Shown: positions 1-12,467, numbered from the stretch's first letter. The stretch: DNA of 64,000 nt from Rhodanobacter humi (GCF_041107455.1 NZ_JBGBPY010000001.1:2046001-2110000); one strand, 5' to 3'. Program-made: numbers and translations. Notes: generated by a model not told the origin, from the letters alone.

Positions 1-2108
<2,108 letters not shown>

Positions 2109-2415
2109 GCGACGACGCGGCAGGGTTCCGACTCTGCCGCGCGGCCGCCTGCGCCGGCGACCATCCATGCATCCATGCATCAGTGCGCAATGCTTCACGC
2201 GTGCGGTGTGACCGCGGTTCCGGTGCGATTCGCTTGCGGCACAGGCCGGAAATGTCGGTCAATTCGCCGGCGTATGGGTTGCTTTCACGCAAGTCATTGA
2301 TCTGACAAGAGCTTTCTTGCCGCAATGCAACTTGTCACGCACGCACCGCACAAGGTAGTCTCAGCGATCCCCTGCGCACCATGCATTGCGTAAAACCCGG
2401 ACACCGAGGATCGTC
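2109..2415. other. intergenic region gyrB to TPR gene
   Basis: About 300 bp without a supportable gene. It holds a hairpin just after gyrB (listed separately), a short direct repeat (CATCCATGCATCCATGCATC, 2162-2181) and a relatively AT-rich stretch around 2240-2360 that probably carries the promoter of the following gene. No confident -35/-10 pair could be chosen by eye. Confidence 0.4.
2116..2141 (+). terminator. hairpin after gyrB, possible terminator
   Basis: Perfect 8-bp stem (CGCGGCAG / CTGCCGCG) with a 10-nt loop, starting 7 bases after the gyrB stop codon. No T-run follows, so it may be a weak or Rho-assisted terminator or an mRNA-stabilising hairpin. Confidence 0.4.
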
Positions 2416-3702
2416 ATGAAGCACACGCCCCTGTTCACGATGCTGGCTGGCGCCGCGCTCGCGTTCACCTTCGCCACCGCTCCCGTCCATGCGGACAAGG
2501 CATCGAAAGACAAGCCGGCGGTGCAGTATCCGAACACCGCGCGTGTCGCGCCGAAGCTCGACCTGACCAGCGAGAAGGAACAGAAGGCGCTGAACGAGGG
2601 CCTGGACGCGGTGAACGCCGGCGACAAGGCCAAGGCCGAGCAGATCCTCCAGCCCATCGTCGACGGCAGCAAGAGCAAGTACGCGCAGGCGATCGCGTTG
2701 CAGGGTCTCGCCAACGTCACCTACAACGCGGGTGACGTGAAGGCTGCGATTCCGCTGCTGAAGCGCTCGATCGACAACGGCGTGATGCCGAACGACACCT
2801 ACTTCCAGCTGATGTACGAACTGGCCCAGCTGTACGCCGCCGACCAGCAGTACCAGGCTTCGCTGGACACCGTCGCGAAGTGGCGCGCCGATGGCAAGAA
2901 GGAAACCGCCGACTCCTACGGCCTGGAAGGCATGGACTACTACCGCCTCGAGAAGTACCCCGAGGCGATCGCGGCCATCCAGAAGGCCAAGACGCTCACC
3001 GACAAGCCGCAGGATTCCTGGAACCAGATCCTGATGGCCAGCTACGCCGAATCCGGCAAGGGTGGCGATGCGGCGAAGATGGCCGTCGACGAATACCAGA
3101 AGAACCCCACCGACAGCGGCATGCTGCACAACGCCAGTGCGATCCTGCTGCAGCAGCAGGACTACGCCGGCGCGATCAAGGTGCTGGAGCAGGGCCGCGC
3201 GAACGGCGCGCTGAAGGACGAGGGCGACTGGATCAACCTGGTCAAGGCCTATCTGCTGCAGGCACAGAACGGCGGCGATCCCAAGAGCGGCAGCGCCAAG
3301 GCGCTGGCCGCCTTCGACGACGGCGTGGCCAAGGGCGCGATCAAGCCCAGCGCTGCGAACTACAAGCTGGCCGGCGATGCCTCGGTGATCGGCGAGAACG
3401 ATCCCAAGGCGATCAGCTACTACCAGAAGGGCGCGGCGCTGGCCAGCGACGGCGAGCTCGATGTCGCGCTGGGTCGCGTCTACTTCCAGGACCAGAAGTT
3501 CTCCGACGCGCGCAAGTACCTGAAGCAAGGCCTCGCCAAGGGCGTCCAGCACAAGGGACAGGCCTACATGGTGCTCGCGGAATCGGAGCGTCAGCTGAAG
3601 GACAAGCCCGCCGCGGTCACCGCCATGATGGAAGCTGCCAAGGACCCGGATACCGCCGCCAAGGCCAAGGACTGGCTGCGCAAGGCCGGCGTGGGCAAGT
3701 GA
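2416..3702 (+). CDS. exported tetratricopeptide-repeat protein
   Basis: Predicted periplasmic TPR protein of 428 residues; molecular function unknown. The ATG at 2416 is preferred over an upstream TTG because GAGGA lies 5 bases before it and translation then starts with a good signal peptide (MKHTPLFTMLAGAALAFTFA, likely cleaved after VHA). The mature protein begins with a Lys-rich stretch and then consists of repeating helix pairs, for example ALNEGLDAVNAGDKAKAEQI, ALQGLANVTYNAGDVKAAIP and ALGRVYFQDQKFSDARKYL, the A/G/Y/A spacing typical of TPR units, up to the C-terminus. It sits directly upstream of tonB in the same direction, a placement seen in related genomes, which suggests but does not show a link with TonB-dependent uptake or envelope assembly. 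Confidence 0.85.
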   Translation: MKHTPLFTMLAGAALAFTFATAPVHADKASKDKPAVQYPNTARVAPKLDLTSEKEQKALNEGLDAVNAGDKAKAEQILQPIVDGSKSKYAQAIALQGLANVTYNAGDVKAAIPLLKRSIDNGVMPNDTYFQLMYELAQLYAADQQYQASLDTVAKWRADGKKETADSYGLEGMDYYRLEKYPEAIAAIQKAKTLTDKPQDSWNQILMASYAESGKGGDAAKMAVDEYQKNPTDSGMLHNASAILLQQQDYAGAIKVLEQGRANGALKDEGDWINLVKAYLLQAQNGGDPKSGSAKALAAFDDGVAKGAIKPSAANYKLAGDASVIGENDPKAISYYQKGAALASDGELDVALGRVYFQDQKFSDARKYLKQGLAKGVQHKGQAYMVLAESERQLKDKPAAVTAMMEAAKDPDTAAKAKDWLRKAGVGK

Positions 3703-3724
3703 CTGCCAGGCAAGGAAACGTGGG

Positions 3725-3744
3725 GCGGATGGACGTCCATCTGC
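3725..3744. other. palindrome between TPR gene and tonB
   Basis: A 14-bp perfect palindrome, GATGGACGTCCATC (3728-3741), extends to about 20 bp with one mismatch, 23 bp after the TPR stop and 153 bp before tonB. It could be a hairpin ending the TPR transcript or an operator for the tonB operon. It does not resemble an AT-rich Fur box, and no U-tract follows. Confidence 0.35.
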
Positions 3745-3896
3745 GTGCCCCGCGAGCGCTATACAAAAGCCAGATGCTGTTGTACCGTTGAAACCTTCCC
3801 TGCGTAACCCCAGCGGCGCGCCCCGTCCATATGCCGGACGGGACTTGCCGGATCGGCGGCGACGCTTTCTCCGTTCCCAGCTCCAGATAGTGACAG

Positions 3897-4559
<663 letters not shown>

Positions 4560-4610
4560 ATCCCCGTTACGACCTCTACAGTTCACGCTTGACTTCCCAA
4601 GGGTAGCGTT

Positions 4611-5360
4611 ATGTTCCTACAGACTCCTGCACCGACCGATGCCGCCGCCCAGGTGGCGGGCAATTCCAACGCCGAAGCCATGAAGCAGATGGGCTTCGCC
4701 AACCTCGCCCAGGGTTTCGACTGGCTGGGTTGGGTGGTGTTCATCACCCTGGTGGTGATGTCCTTCCTGTCCTGGTACTTCATCATCGCCAACACCATCC
4801 GTAACGGCCTGGTGAAGTCGCGCGCCGATGGCGTGATCAACGGCTTCTGGAACAACCCGTCCACCCAGGACGCGATCCGCGAGCTGGAAGGCCAGCCCAA
4901 GGGCGAACCGTTCTCGAAGATCGCGCTGGAAGCCGCCTCGGCGGTGGCCCATCACCAGCAGGCCAACAAGGGTGGCCTGGCCGAGTCGCTGAGCCGTTCC
5001 GAGTTCGTCGACCGCGCGCTGCGCCAGGCCGTGGCCCGCGAGAGCCTGCGCCTCGAAGGCGGCCAGACCCTGCTCGCCACCGTCGGTTCGTCGGCGCCGT
5101 TCGTCGGTCTGCTCGGTACCGTGTGGGGCATCTACCACGCCCTGATCGGCATCGCCGCCAGCGGCAACGCCTCGATGACCGCCGTGGCCGGCCCGGTGGG
5201 CGAGGCGCTGATCATGACCGCGATCGGTCTGTTCACCGCGATCCCGGCGCTGCTCGCGTTCAACTTCTTCAACCGGTCGAACCGCGTCATCTTTGCCCGT
5301 TTCGACGAGTTCGCGCACGACCTGCACGACTTCTTCGCGACCGGTTCGCGCGTCGAGTGA
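4611..5360 (+). CDS. exbB: biopolymer transport protein ExbB (MotA/TolQ/ExbB proton channel)
   Basis: Inner-membrane proton-channel subunit of the ExbB5-ExbD2 motor that energises TonB. The 249 residues show a first hydrophobic segment at about 43-63 (WLGWVVFITLVVMSFLSWYF) and two more in the C-terminal half containing the family hallmark TVGSSAPFVGLLGTVWGIYH and GPVGEALIMTAIGLFTAIPA. It starts 51 bp after tonB and is followed 11 bp later by exbD1. ExbB rather than TolQ is chosen because of linkage to tonB and two ExbD genes. Confidence 0.96.
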   Translation: MFLQTPAPTDAAAQVAGNSNAEAMKQMGFANLAQGFDWLGWVVFITLVVMSFLSWYFIIANTIRNGLVKSRADGVINGFWNNPSTQDAIRELEGQPKGEPFSKIALEAASAVAHHQQANKGGLAESLSRSEFVDRALRQAVARESLRLEGGQTLLATVGSSAPFVGLLGTVWGIYHALIGIAASGNASMTAVAGPVGEALIMTAIGLFTAIPALLAFNFFNRSNRVIFARFDEFAHDLHDFFATGSRVE

Positions 5361-5371
5361 GGGATTGACCC

Positions 5372-5797
5372 ATGGCAATGAGCGTCGGAGGCAATACCGG
5401 CGGTCCGGTTTCGGAGATCAACGTCACGCCGCTGGCGGACGTGATGCTGGTGCTGCTGATCATCTTCATGATCACGGCACCGCTGATGTCCCATCCGATC
5501 ACCGTCACGGTGCCGATCGCGAATCCCAAGAGCGCCGAACCCAAGGCGCCGGATACCCCGCCGTTGGACCTGGCGATCAAGGAAGACGGTTCGATGTACT
5601 TCCAGGATCAGCAGATCACCGAGGCCAGCCTGAAGCAACAGCTGGCGGTGGCGGCGCAGAAGACGCCACAGCCGGAGCTGCAGATCCGCGCCGAGAAGGC
5701 GATCGAGTGGAAGATCGTGCGCAAGGTCATCAGTGATGCCAAGGGCCAGGGCATGGTGCACGTCGGCTTCATGACCACCGCGCCGGCGAAGGAGTAA
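5372..5797 (+). CDS. exbD1: biopolymer transport protein ExbD, first copy
   Basis: ExbD subunit of the TonB motor: one transmembrane helix inside the ExbB channel and a periplasmic domain. The 141-residue protein begins GGPVSEINVTPLADVMLVLL, where the Asp of PLADVML is the conserved protonatable residue at the start of the helix (about residues 20-42). The periplasmic part ends with KVISDAKGQGMVHVGFMTT. It lies 11 bp after exbB and 6 bp before a second exbD. In Xanthomonas campestris the two copies are not equivalent, only one being needed for iron uptake; whether that holds here is not visible. Confidence 0.95.
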   Translation: MAMSVGGNTGGPVSEINVTPLADVMLVLLIIFMITAPLMSHPITVTVPIANPKSAEPKAPDTPPLDLAIKEDGSMYFQDQQITEASLKQQLAVAAQKTPQPELQIRAEKAIEWKIVRKVISDAKGQGMVHVGFMTTAPAKE

Positions 5798-5803
5798 GCA
5801 GTC

Positions 5804-6214
<411 letters not shown>

Positions 6215-6244
6215 AGCCGCGACGTCGGACAACAGCGTTACCCG

Positions 6245-6275
6245 CGCCAACCCCCGCCCCGTGCGGGGGTTGGCG
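6245..6275 (+). terminator. intrinsic terminator of the tonB-exbBD operon
   Basis: Perfect 13-bp GC-rich stem (CGCCAACCCCCGC / GCGGGGGTTGGCG) with loop CCCGT, followed by TTTGT. It lies 31 bp after the exbD2 stop, where operon transcription should end. Confidence 0.9.
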
Positions 6276-6320
6276 TTTGTGGGATCAAGAGCGGTTACCG
6301 GAGCGACCGCAGGAGCGGTC

Positions 6321-6375
6321 GTAGGAGCGGCTTCAGCCGCGATTCCCCGCCGGTAGCGGCTGAAGCCGCTCCTAC
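6321..6375. repeat. REP-like inverted doublet, copy 1
   Basis: GTAGGAGCGGCTTCAGCCGC (6321-6340) and its exact reverse complement (6356-6375) flank a 15-bp spacer, between the convergent exbD2 and pdxJ. The same 20-mer pair recurs at 13.5 kb and 19.1 kb. A degenerate copy (GGAGCGACCGCAGGAGCGG) precedes it. Confidence 0.9.
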
Positions 6376-6386
6376 ACGCGCAGGAT

Positions 6387-7130
6387 TCAGCGCAGGATCT
6401 GCAGGTAGTTGCGCACCGTGGTGGCCAGGCCCTCGTACAGCGCCTCGCCGATCAGCGCGTGGCCGATCGACACTTCGGCCAGTCCGGGGATCGCGGCCTT
6501 GAACGTGCCGAGGTTCGCCTGGCTGAGGTCGTGGCCCGCGTTCACCGCCAGCCCTGCCTGTTGCGCCAGACGCGCGGTGGCGGCGCAACTCGCGAGCACG
6601 GCGTCGGGCTCGCCTTCGGCGAAGGCCTCGGCGTAGGGACCGGTGTAGAGCTCGATGCGCCGCACGCCGATTGCCTTCGCCGCCGCGAAATCCTGGTTGC
6701 CGGCATCCACGAACAGGCTGACCCGGCAATCGAGCGCGTTGAGCTCGTCCACCAGCGGGCGCAGCCGATCGAGGTCGCGCGACAGGTCGAAGCCGTGGTC
6801 GGAGGTGATCTGGCCGTCGCTGTCGGGCACCAGGGTCACCTGGGTGGGACGTACCTCGCGTGCCAGCGCGAGCAGGCCGGGATAATCGCCGCGCGGCGCG
6901 GCGAACGGATTGCCCTCGATGTTGTATTCCACCCGGCCGCGCAGCATCGCGGCCAGTGCGCGCACGTCGTCGGGGCGCACGTGGCGCAGGTCGGGCCGCG
7001 GATGCACGGTGATGCCGCCGCAACCGTGCTCGATGCAGGTCTGCGCCGCGCGGCAGATGTCGGGCTCGTGGCCGCCGCGCGAGTTGCGCAGCACGGCGAT
7101 CTTGTTGAGGTTGACGCTGAGCAGGGTCAT
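6387..7130 (-). CDS. pdxJ: pyridoxine 5'-phosphate synthase
   Basis: Condenses 1-deoxyxylulose 5-phosphate with 3-amino-2-oxopropyl phosphate to give pyridoxine 5'-phosphate, the last step of the DXP-dependent vitamin B6 pathway. The 247-residue TIM-barrel protein has the conserved start [18 protein letters not shown], the active-site strand [16 protein letters not shown], the segment [28 protein letters not shown] and the phosphate-binding end [12 protein letters not shown]...VSIGHALI. Length is normal for the family. pdxJ downstream of exbD is typical of Xanthomonadales. The REP doublet and the tonB terminator separate it from the convergent operon. Confidence 0.97.
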   Translation of the reverse strand: MTLLSVNLNKIAVLRNSRGGHEPDICRAAQTCIEHGCGGITVHPRPDLRHVRPDDVRALAAMLRGRVEYNIEGNPFAAPRGDYPGLLALAREVRPTQVTLVPDSDGQITSDHGFDLSRDLDRLRPLVDELNALDCRVSLFVDAGNQDFAAAKAIGVRRIELYTGPYAEAFAEGEPDAVLASCAATARLAQQAGLAVNAGHDLSQANLGTFKAAIPGLAEVSIGHALIGEALYEGLATTVRNYLQILR

Positions 7131-7170
7131 GGCGGTGGTCCGTCACGAGGGAAAGAACGCCACACTGCCG

Positions 7171-7818
7171 CTATCGGGTCGCGTCGGCAAGCGCGAATCG
7201 GCGGATGCGTCGCGGCGCACCGCGCCAGGCCAGCGCGGCGCATGCGTCGTCGCCCACGTCCAGCGGCTGCAGTTGCCACGCGGCGGGGTCCTCGCCGTCC
7301 AGCCACTGCAGCACCAACCCTGCCGCCTCGCGCCGGAACGCCAGCCGGTCCAGCCCGAACGCGAGGCCGCGGCCCAGCGCCTTCAGCACCGCCTCGCGCG
7401 CGGTCCACAGCTCGAGGAAGGCCGTGCGCCGTTCGGCCTCGTCCAGCGTGCCCAGCCAGCCGGCTTCCTCGGCCGTGAAGAAACGCTGCGCAATCTCCAG
7501 CGCATTCGCGCGCGTGCGGCGCTGTTCCAGGTCGATGCCTGGTGCGAGGCCGCGCGCCAGCGCCACCAGTGCCTGCTCGCCGCTGTGCGACCAGTTGAAG
7601 TCGAGCACACCGCCATGGAGTGGATCCAGCGCAGGCCGGCCGTGTTCGTTAGCCACCAGTCGCACCTCGTCCGACGCGATGCCGAGGTAGCCCGCGAGCA
7701 GGGCCAGCAGCGGTTCGCGCCCCGCTCCCTTCGGCCGCCGCAACCGCCAGACATGAATCTCGTCAGCGTGCAGGGGCTCTGCTACTTTCGCGGGCAGGAA
7801 TCCGTCGATGGCGTGCAT
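7171..7818 (-). CDS. 4'-phosphopantetheinyl transferase, Sfp type
   Basis: Transfers 4'-phosphopantetheine from CoA to a serine of a carrier protein; the Sfp/AcpT-like superfamily is suggested by two motifs, FNWSHSGEQALVAL...GIDLEQRR (the Asp-containing Mg/CoA site) and FLELWTAREAVLKALGRGL (the W-x-x-K/R-E-A motif). With the ATG at 7818 the product is 215 residues. A GTG at 7890 would add 24 residues, but those look unlike a folded N-terminus. It is 40 bp from pdxJ in the same direction and may share its transcript. The substrate cannot be told from the sequence; no polyketide or peptide synthase lies nearby, so acyl carrier protein is a reasonable guess. Confidence 0.85.
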   Translation of the reverse strand: MHAIDGFLPAKVAEPLHADEIHVWRLRRPKGAGREPLLALLAGYLGIASDEVRLVANEHGRPALDPLHGGVLDFNWSHSGEQALVALARGLAPGIDLEQRRTRANALEIAQRFFTAEEAGWLGTLDEAERRTAFLELWTAREAVLKALGRGLAFGLDRLAFRREAAGLVLQWLDGEDPAAWQLQPLDVGDDACAALAWRGAPRRIRRFALADATR

Positions 7819-7880
7819 GCGCGCATGCTGATGGACAGGCGCCGCCGCGCACAAGCAGGCGGCGCGCAACGTCGATTTCC

Positions 7881-7887
7881 GGGGAGG
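7881..7887 (+). promoter_or_regulatory. ribosome binding site selecting a TTG start
   Basis: GGGGAGG with a 5-base spacer to TTG at 7893. This strong Shine-Dalgarno sequence supports the unusual TTG start of the symporter-kinase gene; no ATG or GTG in frame is as well placed. Confidence 0.7.
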
Positions 7888-7892
7888 CACGC

Positions 7893-10800
7893 TTGATCGC
7901 CGGCTGGCTGCTGCTGCTCGTTGCGCTGCTCTACGTGGGCCTGCTCTACGGCGTGGCCTGGGCGGGCGACCGGCGTCCGCTGTACCCGCGCCAGCCGCGC
8001 CTGCGGCCGATCGTCTACAGCCTCGCGCTCGCGGTGTACTGCTCGTCGTGGACGTTCTACGGCGCGGTGGGCACGGCCGCGCGCGAGGGCCTGGGCTACC
8101 TGCCGATCTACCTGGGGCCGGTGCTGCTGTTCGTGTTCGGCTTCGGCCTGCTGCGCCGGCTGGTGGAGGTGGCGCAACAGCGCAACATCACCTCGATCGC
8201 CGACTTCATCGGCGCGCGCTACGGCAAGTCGCACTGGCTGGCCGCCGTGGTGGCGGTGATCGCGGTGGTGGCGGTGCTGCCGTACATCGCGCTGCAGCTG
8301 AAGGCGGTGGCGATGTCGTTCGCGGTGCTGGGCGGCAGCGCGCCGGGATTGCGCGGCGCGGTCGCGACGGATCCCGCGCTGTGGTGCGCCGGCCTGCTCG
8401 CGGTGTTCGCGATACTGTTCGGCACGCGCAGCATCGATGCCACCGAGCACCACCATGGCCTGATGCTGGCGGTGGCGCTGGAGTCGCTGATCAAGCTGGT
8501 GGCCTTCGTCGCGCTGGCGTGGTTCGCCCTGCGCCACGGGCCGGGGCTGGCCGCCACCGCGAGCCTGCCGCTGCGGCATCCCGGCGACGGCCTCTCGGCT
8601 GGCTTCCTCGCGCAGACGCTGCTCGCGTTCTTCGCGATGTTCTGCCTGCCGCGGCAGTTCCAGATCGGCGTCGTGGAATGCGAGGACCCGCGCGACCTGC
8701 ATCGCGCGCGCTGGATGTTCCCGCTGTACATGCTGGCGATCATGCTGGCGGTGTTGCCGATCGTGGTTACCGGCACGCAGCTGCCGGCGGTGCGCGATGG
8801 CCTCGCCGACGCCTGGGTGCTGAACCTGCCGCTGGCGCTGGGCAACGGCGGCATGGCGATGCTGGCCTTCGTGGGCGGCTTCTCGGCGGCCACCGGCATG
8901 GTGATCGTGGCGGCGGTGGCGCTGTCCACCATGATCAGCAACGACCTGGTGATGCCGGCGCTGCTGCGCGTGCGCCGCCTGCGGCTGGAACACCGCAGCG
9001 ACCTCTCGCGGCTGGTGCTGCGCGTGCGCCGCGTGGCGATCGTGGCGTTGGCCGCGCTGGCCTACGGCTACTACCGGGTGGTGGCCGACACCGAGAACCT
9101 CGCCGCCACCGGCCTGCTCGCGTTCGCCGCGGTGGCGCAGCTGGCGCCGGCCATCGTGGCGGCGCTGTACTGGCGCGGCGCGAGCCGGCGCGGCGTGGCG
9201 ATCGGCCTCGTCGCCGGCTTCGCGGTGTGGGCCTACACCTTGCTGCTGCCGGCGATGCTGCACGTCGGCAGCTGGCAGCAGGACGGTCCGCTGGGCCTGG
9301 GCTGGCTGCGGCCGCAGGCGCTGTTCCATCTCGGCGGCAGCGATCCCTTGCTGCACGGCACGCTGTGGTCGCTGCTGGTCAACGTGGCCTGCCTGGTGTT
9401 CATCTCGTTGCGCTGGCGGCCGAACCTGGAGGAACGCCTGCATGCGGCGCTGTTCGTCGCGCCGCATGCGGCCAGCCGTGGCGGCGCGGGCGACTGGCGC
9501 GGGCGTGTGGCGGTGGCCGACCTGCGTACCATCGCCACGCGCATCGTGGGCCGCCGCGGCACCGAACGCGCGTTCGCCGAGCACGAACAGCGACGCGGCA
9601 AGCCGCTGCAGGCCGGCGAAGCGGCCGACCGCGCGCTGATCCAGCATACCGAGCGCCTGCTCGCCGGCGCGGTCGGCGCGGCCAGCGCGCGGCGCATCCT
9701 GATGGGCATGCTGTCCGGCTCGGGCCTGGACATCGCCGAGGCGATGGCGCTGATGGACGAGGCCTCGCAGGAGCTGCGCTTCAATCGCGAGCTGCTGTCC
9801 TCCACGCTGGAGAACGTCTCGCAAGGCATCAGCGTGGTCGATGCCGAGATGCGCGTGGTGGCGTGGAACCGGCGCTATCTGGAACTCTTCGGCTACCCCG
9901 ACGGCATGGTCTACGTGGGCGTGCCGGTGACCGACCTGATCCGCTGGAATGCCGAACACGGCGAATGCGGCCCCGGCGAAGTGGCGGCGCACGTGGCCAA
10001 GCGGCTCGGCCACCTGCGCGCGGGCACCCCGCACGTGTTCCAGCGCGTGCGCGCCGACGGCAGCACCATCGAGATGCGCGGACGTGCGCTGCCCGGCGGC
10101 GGCTACGTCACCACCTACACCGACGTCACCGCATACAAGCGCGCCGAGCAGGCGCTGATCGAGGCGAACGAGACGCTGGAGCAGCGCGTGGACCAGCGCA
10201 CCGCCGAGCTCAGCGAGGCGCTGGCCGCCACCGCGCAGGCGCAGCGCACCGCGGAGGCGGCGAACGCGTCCAAGACCCGTTTCCTCGCCGCCGCCAGCCA
10301 CGACCTGCTGCAGCCCTTGAACGCCGCGCGGCTGTTCACCTCCGCGCTGCGCCAGCAATCGGCGCTGGATGCGGAATCGCGGCAACTTGCCGAGCGCATC
10401 GACGCCGCGTTCCGTGCCGCCGAGGACCTGCTTGATGCGCTGCTCGATACTTCGCGCCTGGACACCGGAAGCACCCAGCCGGAGATCGGCGACTTCGCGC
10501 TGGCCGAACTGTTCGACTCGCTGCAGAGCCAGTTCGCAGTGCTCGCCGAGCAGCGCGGCCTGCGCCTGCGCGTGGCGCCCACGGGGCTCGCCGTGCGCAG
10601 CGACCCGCAGCTGCTGCGTCGCGTACTGCAGAACTTCCTCTCCAACGCGCTGCGCTATACCCGCCACGGCAGCGTGCTGCTGGGCGCGCGCCGCGCCGGC
10701 GACGAAGTACGCATCGAAGTGTGGGACACCGGCCCCGGCATCGCCGCCGAACAGCGTGCGCGCGTCTTCGGCGAGTTCCAGCGGCTGGAGCAGCCTTCGC

Positions 10801-11378
10801 CGTGGGGCGAGAAGGGACTGGGCCTGGGCCTGTCGATCTGCGACCGCATCGCCGCCATGCTCGACCACCGGCTAGCCTTGCATTCGCGCCCCGGCCACGG
10901 CAGCTGCTTCGCGATCGTGGTGCCGCGCGCCGCCGCCGCGCCGCCGCGTCGCCAGGCGGTGCATCGCGGCGGCAGCGACGAGCAGTTGCCGCTCACCGTG
11001 CTGTGCCTCGACGACGACGCGGCCATCCTCGACGGCATGCGCGCCCTGCTCGGCCGCTGGGGAGTGGACTGCCGCACCGCGCACGACGTGGCCGCCGCTG
11101 CCGCCGAACTGCGTCGCGGCCCGGTGGATCTCATCCTCGCCGACTACCACCTCGCCGACGACGTGGATGGCCTGCAGGCGCTGCAGCAGCTGCGCGCCGC
11201 CCGCGACCCGCTGCCTCCCGCCGCCCTGATCACCGCCGACGGCAGCAGCGAACTCAAGCAGCGCGCCCGCGCGCTGGGCTATCCGCTGCTACACAAGCCG
11301 GTGAAGCCGGCGGCGTTAAGAGCGTTGTTGACGGCGTTGGTGAGGAAACAGGGAGAGCTTGCGAGTTCGCAGGATTAG
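7893..11378 (+). CDS. crbS: hybrid sensor kinase with sodium:solute-symporter domain (CrbS/CbrA type)
   Basis: Membrane histidine kinase of 1161 residues. Residues 1 to about 520 form a multi-helix SSF (SLC5-like) module. A PAS domain (about 640-750, ENVSQGISVVDAEMRVVAWN) leads through a coiled coil (ANETLEQRVDQRTAELSEAL) to HisKA with the phospho-acceptor in AASHDLLQPL (His803). The HATPase_c domain has QNFLSNALRY, DTGPGI and GLGLGLSIC, and a C-terminal receiver has the phospho-acceptor in LILADYHLADDV (Asp1084). CrbS-type kinases control acetate use through a LuxR-type partner. Such a regulator and acs follow at 12.8-15.5 kb, which supports that role over the histidine/carbon role of CbrA. 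The start is TTG with a strong Shine-Dalgarno. The stop lies in tail-to-tail contact (11 bp) with an opposite-strand accessory gene. Confidence 0.9.
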   Translation: MIAGWLLLLVALLYVGLLYGVAWAGDRRPLYPRQPRLRPIVYSLALAVYCSSWTFYGAVGTAAREGLGYLPIYLGPVLLFVFGFGLLRRLVEVAQQRNITSIADFIGARYGKSHWLAAVVAVIAVVAVLPYIALQLKAVAMSFAVLGGSAPGLRGAVATDPALWCAGLLAVFAILFGTRSIDATEHHHGLMLAVALESLIKLVAFVALAWFALRHGPGLAATASLPLRHPGDGLSAGFLAQTLLAFFAMFCLPRQFQIGVVECEDPRDLHRARWMFPLYMLAIMLAVLPIVVTGTQLPAVRDGLADAWVLNLPLALGNGGMAMLAFVGGFSAATGMVIVAAVALSTMISNDLVMPALLRVRRLRLEHRSDLSRLVLRVRRVAIVALAALAYGYYRVVADTENLAATGLLAFAAVAQLAPAIVAALYWRGASRRGVAIGLVAGFAVWAYTLLLPAMLHVGSWQQDGPLGLGWLRPQALFHLGGSDPLLHGTLWSLLVNVACLVFISLRWRPNLEERLHAALFVAPHAASRGGAGDWRGRVAVADLRTIATRIVGRRGTERAFAEHEQRRGKPLQAGEAADRALIQHTERLLAGAVGAASARRILMGMLSGSGLDIAEAMALMDEASQELRFNRELLSSTLENVSQGISVVDAEMRVVAWNRRYLELFGYPDGMVYVGVPVTDLIRWNAEHGECGPGEVAAHVAKRLGHLRAGTPHVFQRVRADGSTIEMRGRALPGGGYVTTYTDVTAYKRAEQALIEANETLEQRVDQRTAELSEALAATAQAQRTAEAANASKTRFLAAASHDLLQPLNAARLFTSALRQQSALDAESRQLAERIDAAFRAAEDLLDALLDTSRLDTGSTQPEIGDFALAELFDSLQSQFAVLAEQRGLRLRVAPTGLAVRSDPQLLRRVLQNFLSNALRYTRHGSVLLGARRAGDEVRIEVWDTGPGIAAEQRARVFGEFQRLEQPSPWGEKGLGLGLSICDRIAAMLDHRLALHSRPGHGSCFAIVVPRAAAAPPRRQAVHRGGSDEQLPLTVLCLDDDAAILDGMRALLGRWGVDCRTAHDVAAAAAELRRGPVDLILADYHLADDVDGLQALQQLRAARDPLPPAALITADGSSELKQRARALGYPLLHKPVKPAALRALLTALVRKQGELASSQD

Positions 11379-11389
11379 TGGGCCTGGCC

Positions 11390-12391
11390 CTACTTTGTAA
11401 TTGATACGCTCGCTAGAACCTCGTTCGCGCAAGACCGAATGTTATTGAGATTAGTGGGGTTACTGGTTTTCTTGGAAGCGAAAATAAGTTGCAGTTGCCA
11501 AATGGTGTTCGATTGCGAATCAGCAACCACAAGAATCTCTCCGTCAATGACACCGTCCCAACGATCTGCTTTATAGGACACGCGCCTTGCTGGGTATCCT
11601 GAAACAGTCGTAGAGAAAATGGAGCTTTCTGGATTGGTAATGCCTTCCAAAGTGGAAATCTGTTTCGTTGAACCAGCCGCAGCACCATCAATATTTACTT
11701 GAACCTCTGGAGCGTACATCCCCACCAAAAGCCCTACTTCACTAAGCCCACAAGTGGGTTGGCTGCTATAGACGGACAATGAACGCACTTGGTTTCTCAT
11801 ATTTTCGGGAAGAGCGGACATCAATCTTCTTGATTTTGGTTCGTTTGGCAAAAACGGGGAGGTATACTTGATCTCCAATTGTCCGATGTGTTGAATAGGC
11901 ATATGTTCCACAGGAACGGACGAGATTGTAGAAGTCTCTCCAAGAGTATTATTCACAGAAGCTGTTGCGGCAAATCTAGCTATTGCTGTGATGATAAGAG
12001 ATAGGCCTAATCCAACAACCAATCTTAGGGCGATTGTCTGCCACCTCATTGCTTTTGCGCTTGGCGAGGGTTGGCGTGGTGCTTTAGATCGACCTTGAGG
12101 GTATAGAGGCGGAGGTGATCGCGGCGGCGGCGGCGGCGGACCTTGCATTGAGCCGCTCGTGGTTCCAAGTTGCTGCTGTATCCACTCGTCATGCTCTTTG
12201 CGCTTTACAGGATCCGAAAGGACGGCATAGGCCTGATTTATGATCTTGAGTACTCTCTCGGCCTCCATCCTATTATTTGGATTTTTGTCTGGATGCCATT
12301 TCTGAGATAAATATTTGTAAGCCCCCCTAATGACCTCGTCACCCGCGTTTTGCTTAACCTGTAAATTGTCGTAGTGAGTTTTTATCGACAC
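11390..12391 (-). CDS. J-domain membrane protein with proline-rich linker
   Basis: Uncharacterised 333-residue protein. Residues 1-70 are a DnaJ-like J domain with the HPD motif at 33-35 (YLSQKWHPDKNPNN) and the helix IINQAYAVLSDPVKRKEHD. A Pro-rich linker (about 81-110, PPPPPPRSPPPLYPQ) and one transmembrane helix (about 119-140, ALRLVVGLGLSLIITAIARF) follow, then a roughly 190-residue C-terminal domain that I do not recognise. The topology predicts a cytosolic J domain, recruiting DnaK at the inner membrane, and an external C-terminal domain. GTG start with GGGGAG upstream. Base and codon use are visibly more AT-rich than in its neighbours, and it separates crbS from its presumed partner, so recent acquisition is likely. 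Confidence 0.75.
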   Translation of the reverse strand: MSIKTHYDNLQVKQNAGDEVIRGAYKYLSQKWHPDKNPNNRMEAERVLKIINQAYAVLSDPVKRKEHDEWIQQQLGTTSGSMQGPPPPPPRSPPPLYPQGRSKAPRQPSPSAKAMRWQTIALRLVVGLGLSLIITAIARFAATASVNNTLGETSTISSVPVEHMPIQHIGQLEIKYTSPFLPNEPKSRRLMSALPENMRNQVRSLSVYSSQPTCGLSEVGLLVGMYAPEVQVNIDGAAAGSTKQISTLEGITNPESSIFSTTVSGYPARRVSYKADRWDGVIDGEILVVADSQSNTIWQLQLIFASKKTSNPTNLNNIRSCANEVLASVSITK

Positions 12392-12467
12392 CGCACTTCT
12401 CCCCGTTCTTGCTCACCTAGTGCCTGACTTGATTCACGCTGTGAGTCAGAGTTGTCTCAAACCATGG

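Noticed and set aside
3725-3744. Fur box before tonB
   Set aside because: The palindrome is GC-rich (GATGGACGTCCATC) and unlike the AT-rich Fur consensus; no GATAATGATAATCATTATC-like match was seen in 3703-3896.
7782-10868. 1028-codon minus-strand reading frame opposite the symporter-kinase
   Set aside because: His/Arg/Gln-rich composition without domains, the antisense shadow of a real gene with clear SSF, kinase and receiver motifs.
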